Positions 51,262-60,691 are shown, numbered from the stretch's first letter. The stretch is 64,000 bases of DNA from Promicromonospora panici (GCF_900608595.1 NZ_UWYY01000022.1:1-64000), one strand, 5' to 3'. Notes: a model not told the origin generated them from the sequence alone. Made by a program: numbers and translations.

Positions 51262-51440
51262 CAGGTCATTCTGACACGAAACCAGGCCAAGGTTGTCTAA
51301 AGAAAGGAGGAAATTCTGGTCTGTTCTGCTGTGTCTTCTCACCAAATATCCGACGTGCCCGACGCCGAGGCCGCTCCTTCCGTACCCAAGGCACGGCCCC
51401 GGCGTCGGACACCGCAGGCACCGTCGCCTACTGTGAACAC

Positions 51441-52514
51441 GTGCGAGGAGAGTACAAGGTTCCACTCGGAAAACTGGTTCGTGTCGAGACCGACGTGGTC
51501 GGGTCGGAGGGCCCTCCGGGCGGGTCGGCCGGGAGGCTGACGGGCACGCGGGTGAGCGGGGACTTCTTCCTCGAACCCGACGAGGCCCTGGAGGCCATGG
51601 GCGCAGCCCTCGACGGCATGCCCGCCGACGCCTCCAAGGCCCAGCTCGCCGAGGCGGTGCGCACGGCGCTGGACGGCGCCACCGCCGTCGGGTTCGACGC
51701 CGACGCCGTGGCCGTCGCCGCCCGGCGCGCGCTCGGCCACGCGACCGCCTGGGAGGACCACGAGTTCCAGGTGATCCGCACCCCCGCCGTGTCGCCCCTG
51801 CTCAACGTCGCGCTCGACCAGGTCCTGACCGAGGAGCTGGGTGCCGGACGGCGCGGGCCGACCCTGAGATTCTGGGAGTGGGACGAGTCGGCGGTGATCA
51901 TCGGGTCGTTCCAGTCGCTGCGCAACGAGGTCGACGTCGACGGCGCCAAGCGGCACGGGGCCCGCGTCATCCGGCGGATCTCCGGGGGCGGCGCCATGTT
52001 CATGGAGCCTGGCAACACCATCTCGTACTCCCTGTACGTTCCGGGCTCGCTCGTGGACGGGCTGAGCTTCGAACGGTCCTACGCGTTCCTGGACGACTGG
52101 GTGATCGGAGCCCTGCACGGCCTCGGCGTCGACGCCGCGTACGTGCCGCTGAACGACATCGCCTCGCCGGCGGGCAAGATCGCCGGCGCCGCCCAGAAGC
52201 GGCTCGCCGGGGGCGCCGTCCTGCACCACGCGACGATGGCCTACGACATGGACGCCGACAAGATGACCGACGTGCTGCGGATCGGGCGCGAGAAGCTCAG
52301 CGACAAGGGCACCCGCAGCGCGAACAAGCGCGTCGACCCGCTGCGCTCCCAGACCGGGCTCGGCCGGGCCGCGGTGATCGACGCCCTGGAGGCGTCGTTC
52401 CGCGCGCGGTACCGCACGGTGGCCGGCGAGATCACGCCCCGGGAGTGGGGGCTGGCGGGCGAGCTGGTCGAGTCGAAGTTCGGCACGGAGAAGTGGACGG
52501 CGCGGGTGCCGTAG
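51441..52514 (+). CDS. Lipoate-protein ligase family protein with N-terminal accessory domain
   Basis: 357 residues. The N-terminal 95 residues resemble the lipoate-ligase accessory (LplB/C-terminal) domain: YKVPLGKLVRVET and VSGDFFLEPDEALEAMGAAL. The rest is the LplA-type catalytic domain: NVALDQVLTEEL, AVIIGSFQSLRNEVD, RRISGGGAMFMEPGNTISYS and AGKIAGAAQKRLAGGAVLHH. Standard bacterial LplA has the accessory domain at the C-terminus, so the domain order is reversed. It transfers lipoate (or a related acid) to a lysine. GTG start 6 nt after TACTGT, leaderless. Confidence 0.8.
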   Translation: MRGEYKVPLGKLVRVETDVVGSEGPPGGSAGRLTGTRVSGDFFLEPDEALEAMGAALDGMPADASKAQLAEAVRTALDGATAVGFDADAVAVAARRALGHATAWEDHEFQVIRTPAVSPLLNVALDQVLTEELGAGRRGPTLRFWEWDESAVIIGSFQSLRNEVDVDGAKRHGARVIRRISGGGAMFMEPGNTISYSLYVPGSLVDGLSFERSYAFLDDWVIGALHGLGVDAAYVPLNDIASPAGKIAGAAQKRLAGGAVLHHATMAYDMDADKMTDVLRIGREKLSDKGTRSANKRVDPLRSQTGLGRAAVIDALEASFRARYRTVAGEITPREWGLAGELVESKFGTEKWTARVP

Positions 52515-52658
52515 CGAGGTTGTCCGTCAGGGCCGGTGCCCTGCACGAGACGGGACATAGGGGGCGTGCCATGATGGGCAATCACGGTTTGGTAACACCC
52601 CTAGCAGATAGTTCATCCCGTCAGTAATCTCCACGCAATGCCGCGTATTGGGAAGTTC

Positions 52659-52671
52659 ATTTCTCAGAAAT
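52659..52671. promoter_or_regulatory. Candidate RpiR operator upstream of amino-sugar operon
   Basis: ATTTCTCAGAAAT is a perfect palindrome (6-1-6) in an AT-rich stretch 46 bp before the solute-binding protein gene. Proximity to the MurR/RpiR gene makes it a candidate binding site. The relation is inferred from position only. Confidence 0.45.
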
Positions 52672-52716
52672 ATCACCTGGCTACTCTCGCGGCACCGAGC
52701 GAAAGGAAGCCGAACG

Positions 52717-54009
52717 ATGACTCGAGCGATGCGGCGGCCCCTGGTGGCAGCCACCGGCGCAGTGCTTCTCGCGGCCACGACGGCCGCGTGCGCCGGCGGT
52801 AGCGGCGACGAGACCGAGGGTGACGGCACCCTGAGCGTCTGGATCATGCAGGGCACGAACCCCGACGCCAAGACGTTCTTCGACGACGTCTCGGCAGCGT
52901 TCGAGGAGCAGACCGGAGCGACGCTCGACGTCGAGTTCGTGGAGTGGGCCGACGCCCACGACCGGTTCGTCACCTCCATCGCCGGCGGCACCACCCCGGA
53001 CGTCGCGGAGACCGGCACCACCTGGACCCCCGAGTTCGCCGACGCCGGGGCGCTCGCCCCGCTCGACGAGTACGTCGACGGCGCCGGCGTCACCGAAGAC
53101 CTGGTCGAGGGCCTCGTCGAGGCCGGGACCTACGACGAGCAGCTCTACGGCATGCCCTGGTACGCGGGCGTGCGCTCGCTGGTCTACAACACCGAGATGT
53201 TCGAGCAGGCCGGCGTCGAGCCGCCCACCACGTGGGCCGAGCTCGAGGAGGCCGCGGCGGGGCTCAAGGAGGAGTTCCCGGACAAGATCGCCGTCGCTGT
53301 CCCCGGCGACGCCGAGTTCACCGTCTACCCGTGGGTGTGGGGAGCGGGCGGCGAGGTCGCCACGCTCGACGGCGACACCTGGACCTCGGGCCTCGACAGC
53401 CCCGAGTCGCAGGAGGGCATCGAGTTCTGGACCGGCCTGGCGACCGAGGGCGGCTACTCGTCGGAGGGTGCCACGACGTGGCGCGAGACCGACGTGCTCG
53501 ACGCGTTCGCAGCGGGCGACGTCGGCATGGCGGTCATGGGCTCCTGGACGCCGGGCGCGATCGTCGACGCGAACAAGGACATGGAGGGCAAGTTCGCCGC
53601 CGTGCCCATCCCGGGCCAGGACGGCGGCATCGCCCCCTCGGTCCTCGGCGGCTCGCACCTGAGCATGTTCGAGACGGCCGAGGACAAGGACCTGGCGTTC
53701 GAGTTCATCGAGATGATGACCACCGGGGAGTTCGCGCAGCAGTGGGGCGAGCAGTCCGGGTACTTTCCCGGCCAGGTCTCCCTGCTCGACGAGACCCTGG
53801 CGAGCACCGACCCGCTCGTGGCGCCGTTCGCCGAGCAGTTCGTCGACGGCGGCGCGTCCGTGCCCGCGGCGCCGACCTACGGCGCGGTGCAGGCCAAGCT
53901 CACCACCAGCACGATGATGCAGTCCATCCTCTCCGGGGAGGCCGACGTCGCCACGGCGAGCGAGGCGGCGGCCGAGGAGATGACGAACGTGCTGAACGGG
54001 TCTGAGTGA
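52717..54009 (+). CDS. Sugar ABC transporter substrate-binding lipoprotein
   Basis: 430 residues with lipobox TTAAC (Cys25). Bacterial solute-binding protein family 1 features: LSVWIMQGTNPDAKTFFDD, GTTPDVAETGTTWTPEFAD, YGMPWYAGVRSLVYNTEMFE. Binds a carbohydrate, probably a disaccharide or amino sugar from peptidoglycan or chitin, as the operon continues with NagZ and MurQ. AAAGGAAG precedes the ATG 52717. It overlaps the first permease by 4 nt. Confidence 0.92.
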   Translation: MTRAMRRPLVAATGAVLLAATTAACAGGSGDETEGDGTLSVWIMQGTNPDAKTFFDDVSAAFEEQTGATLDVEFVEWADAHDRFVTSIAGGTTPDVAETGTTWTPEFADAGALAPLDEYVDGAGVTEDLVEGLVEAGTYDEQLYGMPWYAGVRSLVYNTEMFEQAGVEPPTTWAELEEAAAGLKEEFPDKIAVAVPGDAEFTVYPWVWGAGGEVATLDGDTWTSGLDSPESQEGIEFWTGLATEGGYSSEGATTWRETDVLDAFAAGDVGMAVMGSWTPGAIVDANKDMEGKFAAVPIPGQDGGIAPSVLGGSHLSMFETAEDKDLAFEFIEMMTTGEFAQQWGEQSGYFPGQVSLLDETLASTDPLVAPFAEQFVDGGASVPAAPTYGAVQAKLTTSTMMQSILSGEADVATASEAAAEEMTNVLNGSE

Positions 54010-54950
54010 CCCAGCAAGTGACCACGCAGCTGACCGAGAAGCTCCCGCGGCTCAGCCGGGCCAGGGCCGCCACCGTGCGGCCCTGGCTGCTGCTCGCCCC
54101 CGCGCTGGCGGTCCTCGCGGTCCTGCTGCTGTGGCCGCTGGTCCGGGTATTCCTCTTCTCGCTGCAGGACTACGGCCTGCGCGAGATCACGACGGGCGAG
54201 CCCAACTGGATCGGCGTCGAGAACTACGCCCAGATCCTGGCCACGCCCGAGCTGTGGACGGTGGTGCTGCCCAACACCTTCGGCTTCGCGGTGCTGTCCG
54301 TCGCCGGCACCGTCGTGCTCGGTACGGGCGTCGCGGTCCTGCTCGCGTCGCTCGGGACCTTCTGGCGCACCGTCACGTCCAGCGCGATCATGGCCGCCTG
54401 GGCGATGCCCGCCGTCACCGGCACCTACGTGTGGGTGTGGATCTTCGACGCCGACCGCGGAGTCTTCAACGACGCCCTGATGAGCCTCGGCCTGCTCGAC
54501 GACCCGACCAACTGGTTCACCAACCGGTGGACGTTCTACGCGATAGTCCTGCTCAACGTGATCCACCACGGCTTCCCGTTCGTCGCGGTCACCGTGCTCG
54601 CGGGACTCCTCGGCGTGCCGAAGGAGATGCTGGAGGCCGCAGAGATGGACGGCGCCGGGTCGTTCCGCCGGTTCTTCTCGATCATCGTGCCGCAGCTCCG
54701 GCAGGTGTTCGCCGTCGTGATCATCCTGTCGACCATCTGGGACTTCAAGGTGTTCGCGCAGGTGTTCCTCATGCCCGGCGGCGCCGGATCGAATCGGTCC
54801 GTGCTCAACCTCGGGGTGTGGTCGTACGTCGAGTCGTTCGGGCAGAACAGGTACGGCTTCGGCTCGGCGATCGCCGTCCTGCTGACCCTGCTCCTGCTCG
54901 TGGTCACCGCGGTGTACGTCCGCACCGTGCTCGCGGAGGAGGAACGATGA
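54006..54950 (+). CDS. Sugar ABC transporter permease (MalF-type)
   Basis: 314 residues with six membrane helices, the first at about 30-50. The EAA loop is EMLEAAEMDGAGSFRRFFSIIVPQL. The gene begins with GTG overlapping the solute-binding gene and ends overlapping the next permease (ATGA). No ATPase gene is nearby, so a shared MsiK-like ATPase encoded elsewhere is likely. Confidence 0.93.
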   Translation: MTQQVTTQLTEKLPRLSRARAATVRPWLLLAPALAVLAVLLLWPLVRVFLFSLQDYGLREITTGEPNWIGVENYAQILATPELWTVVLPNTFGFAVLSVAGTVVLGTGVAVLLASLGTFWRTVTSSAIMAAWAMPAVTGTYVWVWIFDADRGVFNDALMSLGLLDDPTNWFTNRWTFYAIVLLNVIHHGFPFVAVTVLAGLLGVPKEMLEAAEMDGAGSFRRFFSIIVPQLRQVFAVVIILSTIWDFKVFAQVFLMPGGAGSNRSVLNLGVWSYVESFGQNRYGFGSAIAVLLTLLLLVVTAVYVRTVLAEEER

Positions 54951-55849
54951 GCACCACCCGACCGCTGGTCCGCCCGGACGCCGGCGCAGTCCGGCGCCCG
55001 CAGCGTCGCCCGTACGGGCGCACCTCGCGGCGCTCGCCCCTGCGGCAGCTCGGCAAGGGCGTGCTCGTCGCACTGCTGCTCGTGTTCACGCTGTTCCCCG
55101 TCTACTGGATGCTGAACAGCTCGCTGGACGCGCAGGCCGGCCACACCAACAGCTTCTGGCCCGCAGAGCCGACCCTCGAGCACTACGTGTTCGTGCTGAC
55201 GGAGGGCGGGTTCGGCACGTTCCTGCGCAACTCGCTGCTCGTCGCACTCGGCACCGTCCTGGTCTCGTCCGCGCTCGCGCTGCTGGCATCCGTGGCGGTG
55301 GCCCGCTTCCGGTTCCGGATGCGAACCCAGATCCTCATGCTGGTGCTGGTCGTCCAGATGGTGCCGCTGGAGGCGCTCGTCATCCCGCTGTTCGTCCAGG
55401 TCCGCGACCTGCAGCTGCTGGAGACCCTGATCGGCCTCGTCGTCGTGTACGTGGCGCTCGCCCTGCCGTTCGGCATCTGGATGCTGCGCGGGTTCGTCGC
55501 GGCGGTCCCGGTCGAGCTGGAGGAGGCCGCCTACCTCGACGGCGCGAGCTGGGGCCGCATGTTCTGGTCGGTCCTGCTGCCGCTGGTGGCGCCGGGCCTG
55601 GTCGCGACCAGCATCTTCAGCTTCATCACCGCGTGGAACGAATTCATCTTCGCCATGACGATGCTCGGCGGCGCTACGGAGAACTACACGGTGGCGATCG
55701 GCCTGCGCTCGTTCTTCGGCGTCCACTCCAACGACTGGGGCGCCATCATGGCGGCCTCCACGATCATCACCGTGCCCGTGATGATCTTCTTCATCCTGGT
55801 CCAGCGTCGCCTTGCCTCCGGTCTGACCGCGGGGGCCGTGAAGGCATGA
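54947..55849 (+). CDS. Sugar ABC transporter permease (MalG-type)
   Basis: 300 residues with six membrane helices, preceded by a basic N-terminal tail of about 35 residues. The EAA loop reads VELEEAAYLDGASWGRMFWSVLLPL. It starts at ATGA with the MalF-type gene and its stop overlaps nagZ by 4 nt. Forms the heterodimeric channel. Confidence 0.93.
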   Translation: MSTTRPLVRPDAGAVRRPQRRPYGRTSRRSPLRQLGKGVLVALLLVFTLFPVYWMLNSSLDAQAGHTNSFWPAEPTLEHYVFVLTEGGFGTFLRNSLLVALGTVLVSSALALLASVAVARFRFRMRTQILMLVLVVQMVPLEALVIPLFVQVRDLQLLETLIGLVVVYVALALPFGIWMLRGFVAAVPVELEEAAYLDGASWGRMFWSVLLPLVAPGLVATSIFSFITAWNEFIFAMTMLGGATENYTVAIGLRSFFGVHSNDWGAIMAASTIITVPVMIFFILVQRRLASGLTAGAVKA

Positions 55850-57699
55850 CTGCCGAGCCCGCGGGCCCGACCCGCACGGAGCGCGCGATCAACGGCGTGC
55901 TCCTGCCCGGTTTCGAGGGTGTGCTCGTGCCGGACTGGCTGGCCGACGCCGCCCGGGCCGGCCTGGCCGGCGTCGTCTACTTCGCGCGGAACACACCGGA
56001 CGTCGCGACCACCGCCGAGCTGTCCGCGGCCCTGCACGCGATCTCGCCCGACCTGGTCATCGCCGTCGACGAGGAGGGCGGCGACGTGTCACGGCTCGAG
56101 GCGACCAGCGGCTCGTCCTTGCCCGGGGCGGCGGCGCTCGGCGCCTACCCCGCTAGCCGACCTGGCGGCGGCAACGTCTCCCTGGACGCCGGCCGGGCGC
56201 TGGGCCGGCTGCTCGCCGCCACCGGCATCGACCTGCTGCTCGGCCCGGTGCTCGACGTCGTCTCCGAGCCCGACAACCCGGTGATCGGCGTGCGCGCCTT
56301 CGGCACCTCGCCCGACGACGTCGCCCGGCACGGCATCGCGTTCGCCCGCGGCGTGCGCAGCGCCGGCGTCGGTGTATGCGGCAAGCACTTCCCCGGGCAC
56401 GGTGCCACCACCGTGGACTCCCACATCGGCCTGCCCGTCGTGGACGAGCCGCTCGACGTCGTGCGGGCGCGCGACCTCGCCCCGTTCGCGCGCGCTCTGT
56501 GCCCGAAGGGGGCGGACGGACCGGTGCCGGCCGCGCGTGGGAAGTCCCGGCTCGACGCCGTCATGACCGCTCACGTGGTGTTCCCCGCGATCGGCCCGGC
56601 GCCGGCGTCCGTCGAGCCCGCCGCAACGCGGCTGCTGCGCGAGCTCGGCCACGACGGCCCGATCATCACCGACGCGCTCGACATGGGCGCCCTGCGAAAG
56701 CTCACCGGCTCGGTGGGGGAGGCCGCCGTCCGCGCCGTCGAGGCGGGCGCCGACCTGCTCTGCCTCGGGCTGGACCCGGTCCTGTACCGGGAGGCGTACG
56801 ACGCCCTGAGCCGCGCCGTGGCCTCCGGTCGCCTGACGGTCGGCCGGCTCGAGGAGTCCGCGGCACGCACGCGGGCGCTCGTGGCCGCCGTCCGCGACCG
56901 CCGGGCGGCCGCGGGGACGGCCACCGGCGTCGGCGCGGCGTGGGAGGCGCTCGCGGAGCTGTCGGAGGTCGGGGCGAGCATCGCGGACGCCGTCGTGCGG
57001 GTGCGGGGTGGACAGCTGGTGCCGCTCGCGCCCGAGGACCGGCCCGACGTCGTCGACCTGCGTACCCGGCTGGACCATGCCGCCGGCCGCACGGCCCGGC
57101 ACGTCCAGGCCGCCGTCGCGGCGGCCTGGCCCGGGGCGAGGCTGTACCCCGATGGCGACGACATGTCGGGAGGGGTCGACCCCGGCGACGACGCGCCGCG
57201 AGAGGGCGCGTCCGGAGAAGTCGCGTCCGGCGGCGAACTGCCTGGTGGTGGCGCTGCCGAGCCGAAACCTGTGCAACTCGGTCTGGATGAACGTGGACTT
57301 GCAGTGCTTATTGCCCGATTCACCCGGTACGGTGTATCGGCGGATCTCGACAGAACCGGTATCAAACGTGGCGCAGACTTTCCTGAGGGTGCTTCCCGAG
57401 GCGTGTCTCGCAGCGAACCGCTTGTCGTGATCACCCGTGAACCCGTCCCGGGTTCGGCTGAACGTTCCCGGCTGGAGCAGCTCTGGGCCGTGCGGCCGGA
57501 TCTTGTTGTGGTGCACACGGGACTTCCCGGGCCGGTCGACGACTGGTTCGGGACGCTGAGTGGTGGTGGCCCGGCTGTCGTGGTGGCGTGCGGGACCGGA
57601 CGCGCGAACGCGGCGGCCGCCGTCGCGCGCCTCCGCGATCCGCGGGCCGGCAGGACATCGAAGAGCAGCGCAGCAGCGAGCAGTGATGAGCAGCCATGA
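55846..57699 (+). CDS. nagZ: Glycoside hydrolase family 3 beta-N-acetylhexosaminidase (NagZ-like)
   Basis: 617 residues. The GH3 domain (about 1-370) contains the NagZ hallmark KHFPGHGATTVDSHIGLPVV, with the catalytic His loop, and the nucleophile Asp in ITDALDMGA. NagZ removes GlcNAc from GlcNAc-anhMurNAc or muropeptides. A C-terminal domain of about 200 residues goes beyond the usual short bacterial NagZ and resembles the GH3 C-terminal domain of actinobacterial members. A stretch at 57260-57480 uses unusually AT-rich codons. Overlaps the transporter operon by 4 nt. Confidence 0.87.
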   Translation: MTAEPAGPTRTERAINGVLLPGFEGVLVPDWLADAARAGLAGVVYFARNTPDVATTAELSAALHAISPDLVIAVDEEGGDVSRLEATSGSSLPGAAALGAYPASRPGGGNVSLDAGRALGRLLAATGIDLLLGPVLDVVSEPDNPVIGVRAFGTSPDDVARHGIAFARGVRSAGVGVCGKHFPGHGATTVDSHIGLPVVDEPLDVVRARDLAPFARALCPKGADGPVPAARGKSRLDAVMTAHVVFPAIGPAPASVEPAATRLLRELGHDGPIITDALDMGALRKLTGSVGEAAVRAVEAGADLLCLGLDPVLYREAYDALSRAVASGRLTVGRLEESAARTRALVAAVRDRRAAAGTATGVGAAWEALAELSEVGASIADAVVRVRGGQLVPLAPEDRPDVVDLRTRLDHAAGRTARHVQAAVAAAWPGARLYPDGDDMSGGVDPGDDAPREGASGEVASGGELPGGGAAEPKPVQLGLDERGLAVLIARFTRYGVSADLDRTGIKRGADFPEGASRGVSRSEPLVVITREPVPGSAERSRLEQLWAVRPDLVVVHTGLPGPVDDWFGTLSGGGPAVVVACGTGRANAAAAVARLRDPRAGRTSKSSAAASSDEQP

Positions 57700-57808
57700 G
57701 CGATGAGCAGTACCGGCTGGGACGGCAGCACGGGTTCCAGCGGCGAGACAGAGTCCAGCGGCATAGAGTCCTAGAGCACAGGGCAAATGATGAGAAAGGG
57801 GCACGCCG

Positions 57809-58768
57809 ATGATCGCGGAGGCGGGATTCGAACGGCACGCACAGTCGGCGCCGCGCCCGGTCTCACCGACCGAGGAGCGCAACCCGCGCACACGTGACAT
57901 CGACGTGGTCTCCACGGCGGAGATGGTGCGCATGATCACCGACGAGGACGCCGCCGTCATCGCCGCGGTACGCGCGGCGCACCCGCGCATCGTCGAGGCG
58001 ATCGACCTGGCCGTGGACGGCATCCGGGCCGGCGGGCGGGTGCACTACGTGGGTTCGGGCACGTCGGGCCGCATGGGCCTGCTCGACGCCGCGGAGCTGC
58101 TGCCCACGTACGGCGTGGGTGAGGAGATGTTCGTGCCGCACCTCGCGGGCGGGCTTACCGCCTTCAAGAAGGCGGCCGAAGGCGCGGAGGACGACGTCGA
58201 GGCGGGCGGCGCGCTCGTGGCCGACGTCGGGCCGGCCGACATCGTGTTCGGGATCGCCGCCAGCGGCGGCACGCCGTACGTCGGGGGTGCGCTCGACATG
58301 GGCCGCTCCCGCGGCGCGCGGACCGTGCTGCTCGCGTCGAACCCGTTCGCCGCGCTGGCGCCGAAGGCCGACGTCCCGATCCTGGTGAACACTGGTCCGG
58401 AGGCCATCACCGGCTCCACGCGGATGAAGGCGGGCACCGCCCAGAAGATGGTGCTCAACACCTTCTCGACGGCGGTCATGGTGCGGCTCGGAAAGACCTA
58501 CTCGAACCTCATGGTCGAGGTGATCGCCTCCAACGCCAAGCTGCGCCTGCGCCTCGTGCGGCTGCTCGTGCAGGCGACGGACCTGGAGCAGGACGTGTGC
58601 GAGGACGCGCTGGCGGCGACCGACGGCGACCTGCGGGCCGCCCTCGTGATGCTCGTCGCGGGCGTGGACCGGTCCGCGGCGCTACGGGCCCTGGCGATCG
58701 AACCGGGCCGGCTCGCCGCCCCGTCGGTCCGCGAGGCCCTGGCAACCCTGGGAATCGACCCGGCGTGA
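57809..58768 (+). CDS. murQ: N-acetylmuramic acid 6-phosphate etherase
   Basis: Cleaves the lactyl ether of MurNAc-6-P, giving GlcNAc-6-P and lactate in wall recycling. 319 residues, full length. SIS-domain motifs: YVGSGTSGRMGLLDAAELLPTYG (catalytic Glu included), FGIAASGGTPYVGGAL and EAITGSTRMKAGTAQKMVLN. ATG 57809 follows AAAGGGG at 8 nt. The 109-bp gap from nagZ has short GAGCAG repeats and no gene. Ends the amino-sugar locus. Confidence 0.95.
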   Translation: MIAEAGFERHAQSAPRPVSPTEERNPRTRDIDVVSTAEMVRMITDEDAAVIAAVRAAHPRIVEAIDLAVDGIRAGGRVHYVGSGTSGRMGLLDAAELLPTYGVGEEMFVPHLAGGLTAFKKAAEGAEDDVEAGGALVADVGPADIVFGIAASGGTPYVGGALDMGRSRGARTVLLASNPFAALAPKADVPILVNTGPEAITGSTRMKAGTAQKMVLNTFSTAVMVRLGKTYSNLMVEVIASNAKLRLRLVRLLVQATDLEQDVCEDALAATDGDLRAALVMLVAGVDRSAALRALAIEPGRLAAPSVREALATLGIDPA

Positions 58769-58776
58769 CCCGCGTG

Positions 58777-59292
58777 TCAGGCGGGGGTGACCTCCGCCGC
58801 GAGCTTGGCGACCAGGATGTCACCGCCCTTGGTGAGCTGCTGCCCGCGCTCGGAGAACCCGAGGCGCCCGTGGAAGCGCAGCGAGCCCGGGTTCGGCGGG
58901 TTCAGGTTGACCTCGCAGGTGACGACGTCGTGGCCCGCGGTGCGGGCGGCGTCGAACACGGCGTCGTAGAAGAGCTTGCCGATGCCGCGGCCCCGGGCGC
59001 CCTCGCCCACGACTATCCGGTCCACGTACAGGTGGTCGAGGCCGCGCTCCTCGAACCAGGCGTAGTTCTCGCCGGACCAGTCCTCGCCGCCGTCGAGCGC
59101 GACGACGAAGCCGAGGGGGTCCGCCGGCGTCTCCGCGTCGACCGCGACCAGGGCGAGCGACGAGGCGTCGAGCAGCTCGGCCATGTCGTCGGCCGGGGTG
59201 TCCGGGACGGCGGGGATCGAGGCGTTGTTCAGCACGACCAGGCGATCGACGTCCATGTCGGTGACGGGGCGCAGCAGGGTGGCCGTGGGCAT
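58777..59292 (-). CDS. GNAT family N-acetyltransferase
   Basis: 171 residues. Acetyl-CoA-binding motif A is VDRIVVGEGARGRGIGKLFYDA at about residues 88-108; motif B reads NPPNPGSLRFHGRLGFSERG. The substrate is unknown. Converges on murQ with 8 bp between stop codons. The ATG 59292 lies 9 nt after a GGAG box. Confidence 0.85.
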   Translation of the reverse strand: MPTATLLRPVTDMDVDRLVVLNNASIPAVPDTPADDMAELLDASSLALVAVDAETPADPLGFVVALDGGEDWSGENYAWFEERGLDHLYVDRIVVGEGARGRGIGKLFYDAVFDAARTAGHDVVTCEVNLNPPNPGSLRFHGRLGFSERGQQLTKGGDILVAKLAAEVTPA

Positions 59293-59412
59293 GACGGTTC
59301 ACTCCAAGGAGTTGGCGGGGGAACCCGAGGACCTTAGCCGTCGGGCCACCCGCGCGTCTGTGACCTGTCTCAAAGAGTGGTGGCGGTCACGCGGGCGCTG
59401 CTCCGGCGCCGG

Positions 59413-60186
59413 TCACACCGGCGTCGGGCGCGGGCCGAAGACCGCGGTGCCCACCCGCACGATCGTCGCGCCCTCGGCGATCGCGAGCTCCAGGTCGCCG
59501 GTCATGCCCATGGACAGCTCGGTGGCGGAGGCAGTCCCCGGCGCGCCCGACGCCCGGACCTCGTCGCGGATCGCGCGCAGGCGGGCGAAGCCGGCGCGGA
59601 CCGCCTCCTCGCCCGAGCCGTCCAGGCGGGCGCCGATCGTCATGAACCCGGTCAGCCGCAGGCCCGGCAGGGCGGCGACGGCGGTGGCGAGCGCCGCGGC
59701 GTCGTCGGGCGCGAGGCCGGACTTGCTCTCCTCGCCCGTGACGTTGACCTGCACCATCACCTCCAGGGCGCGGTCGCCCGTGCGGCCGTCGCGCAGGCAC
59801 CTGTCCGAGATCGCCCGGGCGAGGTCGAGCGAGTCGAGCGTCTCGAGACACGTCGCGGTGGCGAGCACCTGGTTGATCTTGTTGCGCTGCAGGTGGCCGA
59901 TCATGTGCACCTGCAGCTCGCCCTGGGTGACCCGGTCCGCCACGGCGGGCGCCTTCGCGACCAGCTCCTGTACGCGGTTCTCGCCGATCAGGTCGACGCC
60001 CTCGGCCAGCGCGTCGAGGACGGCGTCCGGCGTCTGCGTCTTCGTCGCCACGAGGAGCCGCACGTCGCCCGGGTCGCGCCCGGCGGCGACCGCGGCGGCG
60101 GCGATGCGGCCGCGGACGACGGCGAGCCGCTCGGCGATCGAACCGGATGCGAGAGGGGACGCTGAAGGCTGAGACTGGTCTGGCAC
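59413..60186 (-). CDS. YggS/PROSC family PLP homeostasis protein
   Basis: 257 residues, an alanine-racemase-type N-terminal barrel without a second domain. The PLP Lys is Lys49 in LLVATKTQTPDAV; other hallmarks are DLIGENRVQELVAK, HMIGHLQRNKI and LSMGMTGDLELAIAEGATIVRVG. It binds pyridoxal phosphate and regulates its supply. GTG start at 60186 with TAGACT 6 nt upstream (leaderless). Not next to ftsZ or sepF here, unlike many genomes. Confidence 0.93.
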   Translation of the reverse strand: MPDQSQPSASPLASGSIAERLAVVRGRIAAAAVAAGRDPGDVRLLVATKTQTPDAVLDALAEGVDLIGENRVQELVAKAPAVADRVTQGELQVHMIGHLQRNKINQVLATATCLETLDSLDLARAISDRCLRDGRTGDRALEVMVQVNVTGEESKSGLAPDDAAALATAVAALPGLRLTGFMTIGARLDGSGEEAVRAGFARLRAIRDEVRASGAPGTASATELSMGMTGDLELAIAEGATIVRVGTAVFGPRPTPV

Positions 60187-60273
60187 GGGGCGAGTCTATT
60201 TCGGTGGACTTCAGGGTCGGGTCAGGGGATCGCCCGGTACCACCGACCCGCCGCGCTAGGGAAGGATGGACCT

Positions 60274-60687
60274 ATGAAGACGCTGCTGAACATCATCTGG
60301 GTCATCTTCGCGGGGTTCGGCCTATGGGTCGGGTACATGCTCGCGGGGATCATCTGCTGCCTGCTGATCGTCACCATCCCGTTCGGCATCGCGTCCTTCC
60401 GCATCGCGGGGTACGCCCTGTGGCCGTTCGGGCGCGAGGTCGTCGAGAGCCCGCGCTCCGGTGTGTTCTCCCTGATCGGCAACGTGATCTGGGTGATCGT
60501 GGCCGGCTGGTGGCTCGCCCTCGGCCACATCATCACCGCGATCCCGCTGGTGATCTCGATCATCGGCATCCCGATGGCGTGGGCGAACCTCAAGCTCATC
60601 CCGGTCTCGCTCATGCCGCTCGGCAAGCAGATCGTGCCGAGCGACGCCCTGCTCCCGACCTACCGCAAGCAGCCAACGGCCGCTTGA
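60274..60687 (+). CDS. YccF domain-containing membrane protein
   Basis: 137 residues with about four membrane segments and two YccF repeats: NIIWVIFAGFGLWVGYMLAG and NVIWVIVAGWWLALGHIITA, each followed by IPFGIASFRIAGYALWPFG- or IPMAWANLKLIPVSLMPLG-type segments. Function unknown. Upstream AAGGA lies 8 nt before the ATG. Its end is next to a palindromic element. Confidence 0.88.
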   Translation: MKTLLNIIWVIFAGFGLWVGYMLAGIICCLLIVTIPFGIASFRIAGYALWPFGREVVESPRSGVFSLIGNVIWVIVAGWWLALGHIITAIPLVISIIGIPMAWANLKLIPVSLMPLGKQIVPSDALLPTYRKQPTAA

Positions 60688-60691
60688 GACC

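Noticed and set aside
51246..51440. Longer N-terminus for the lipoate-ligase-like protein from 51246
   Set aside because: The region overlaps the divergent kinase promoter, lacks domain similarity, and GTG 51441 follows a -10 hexamer.
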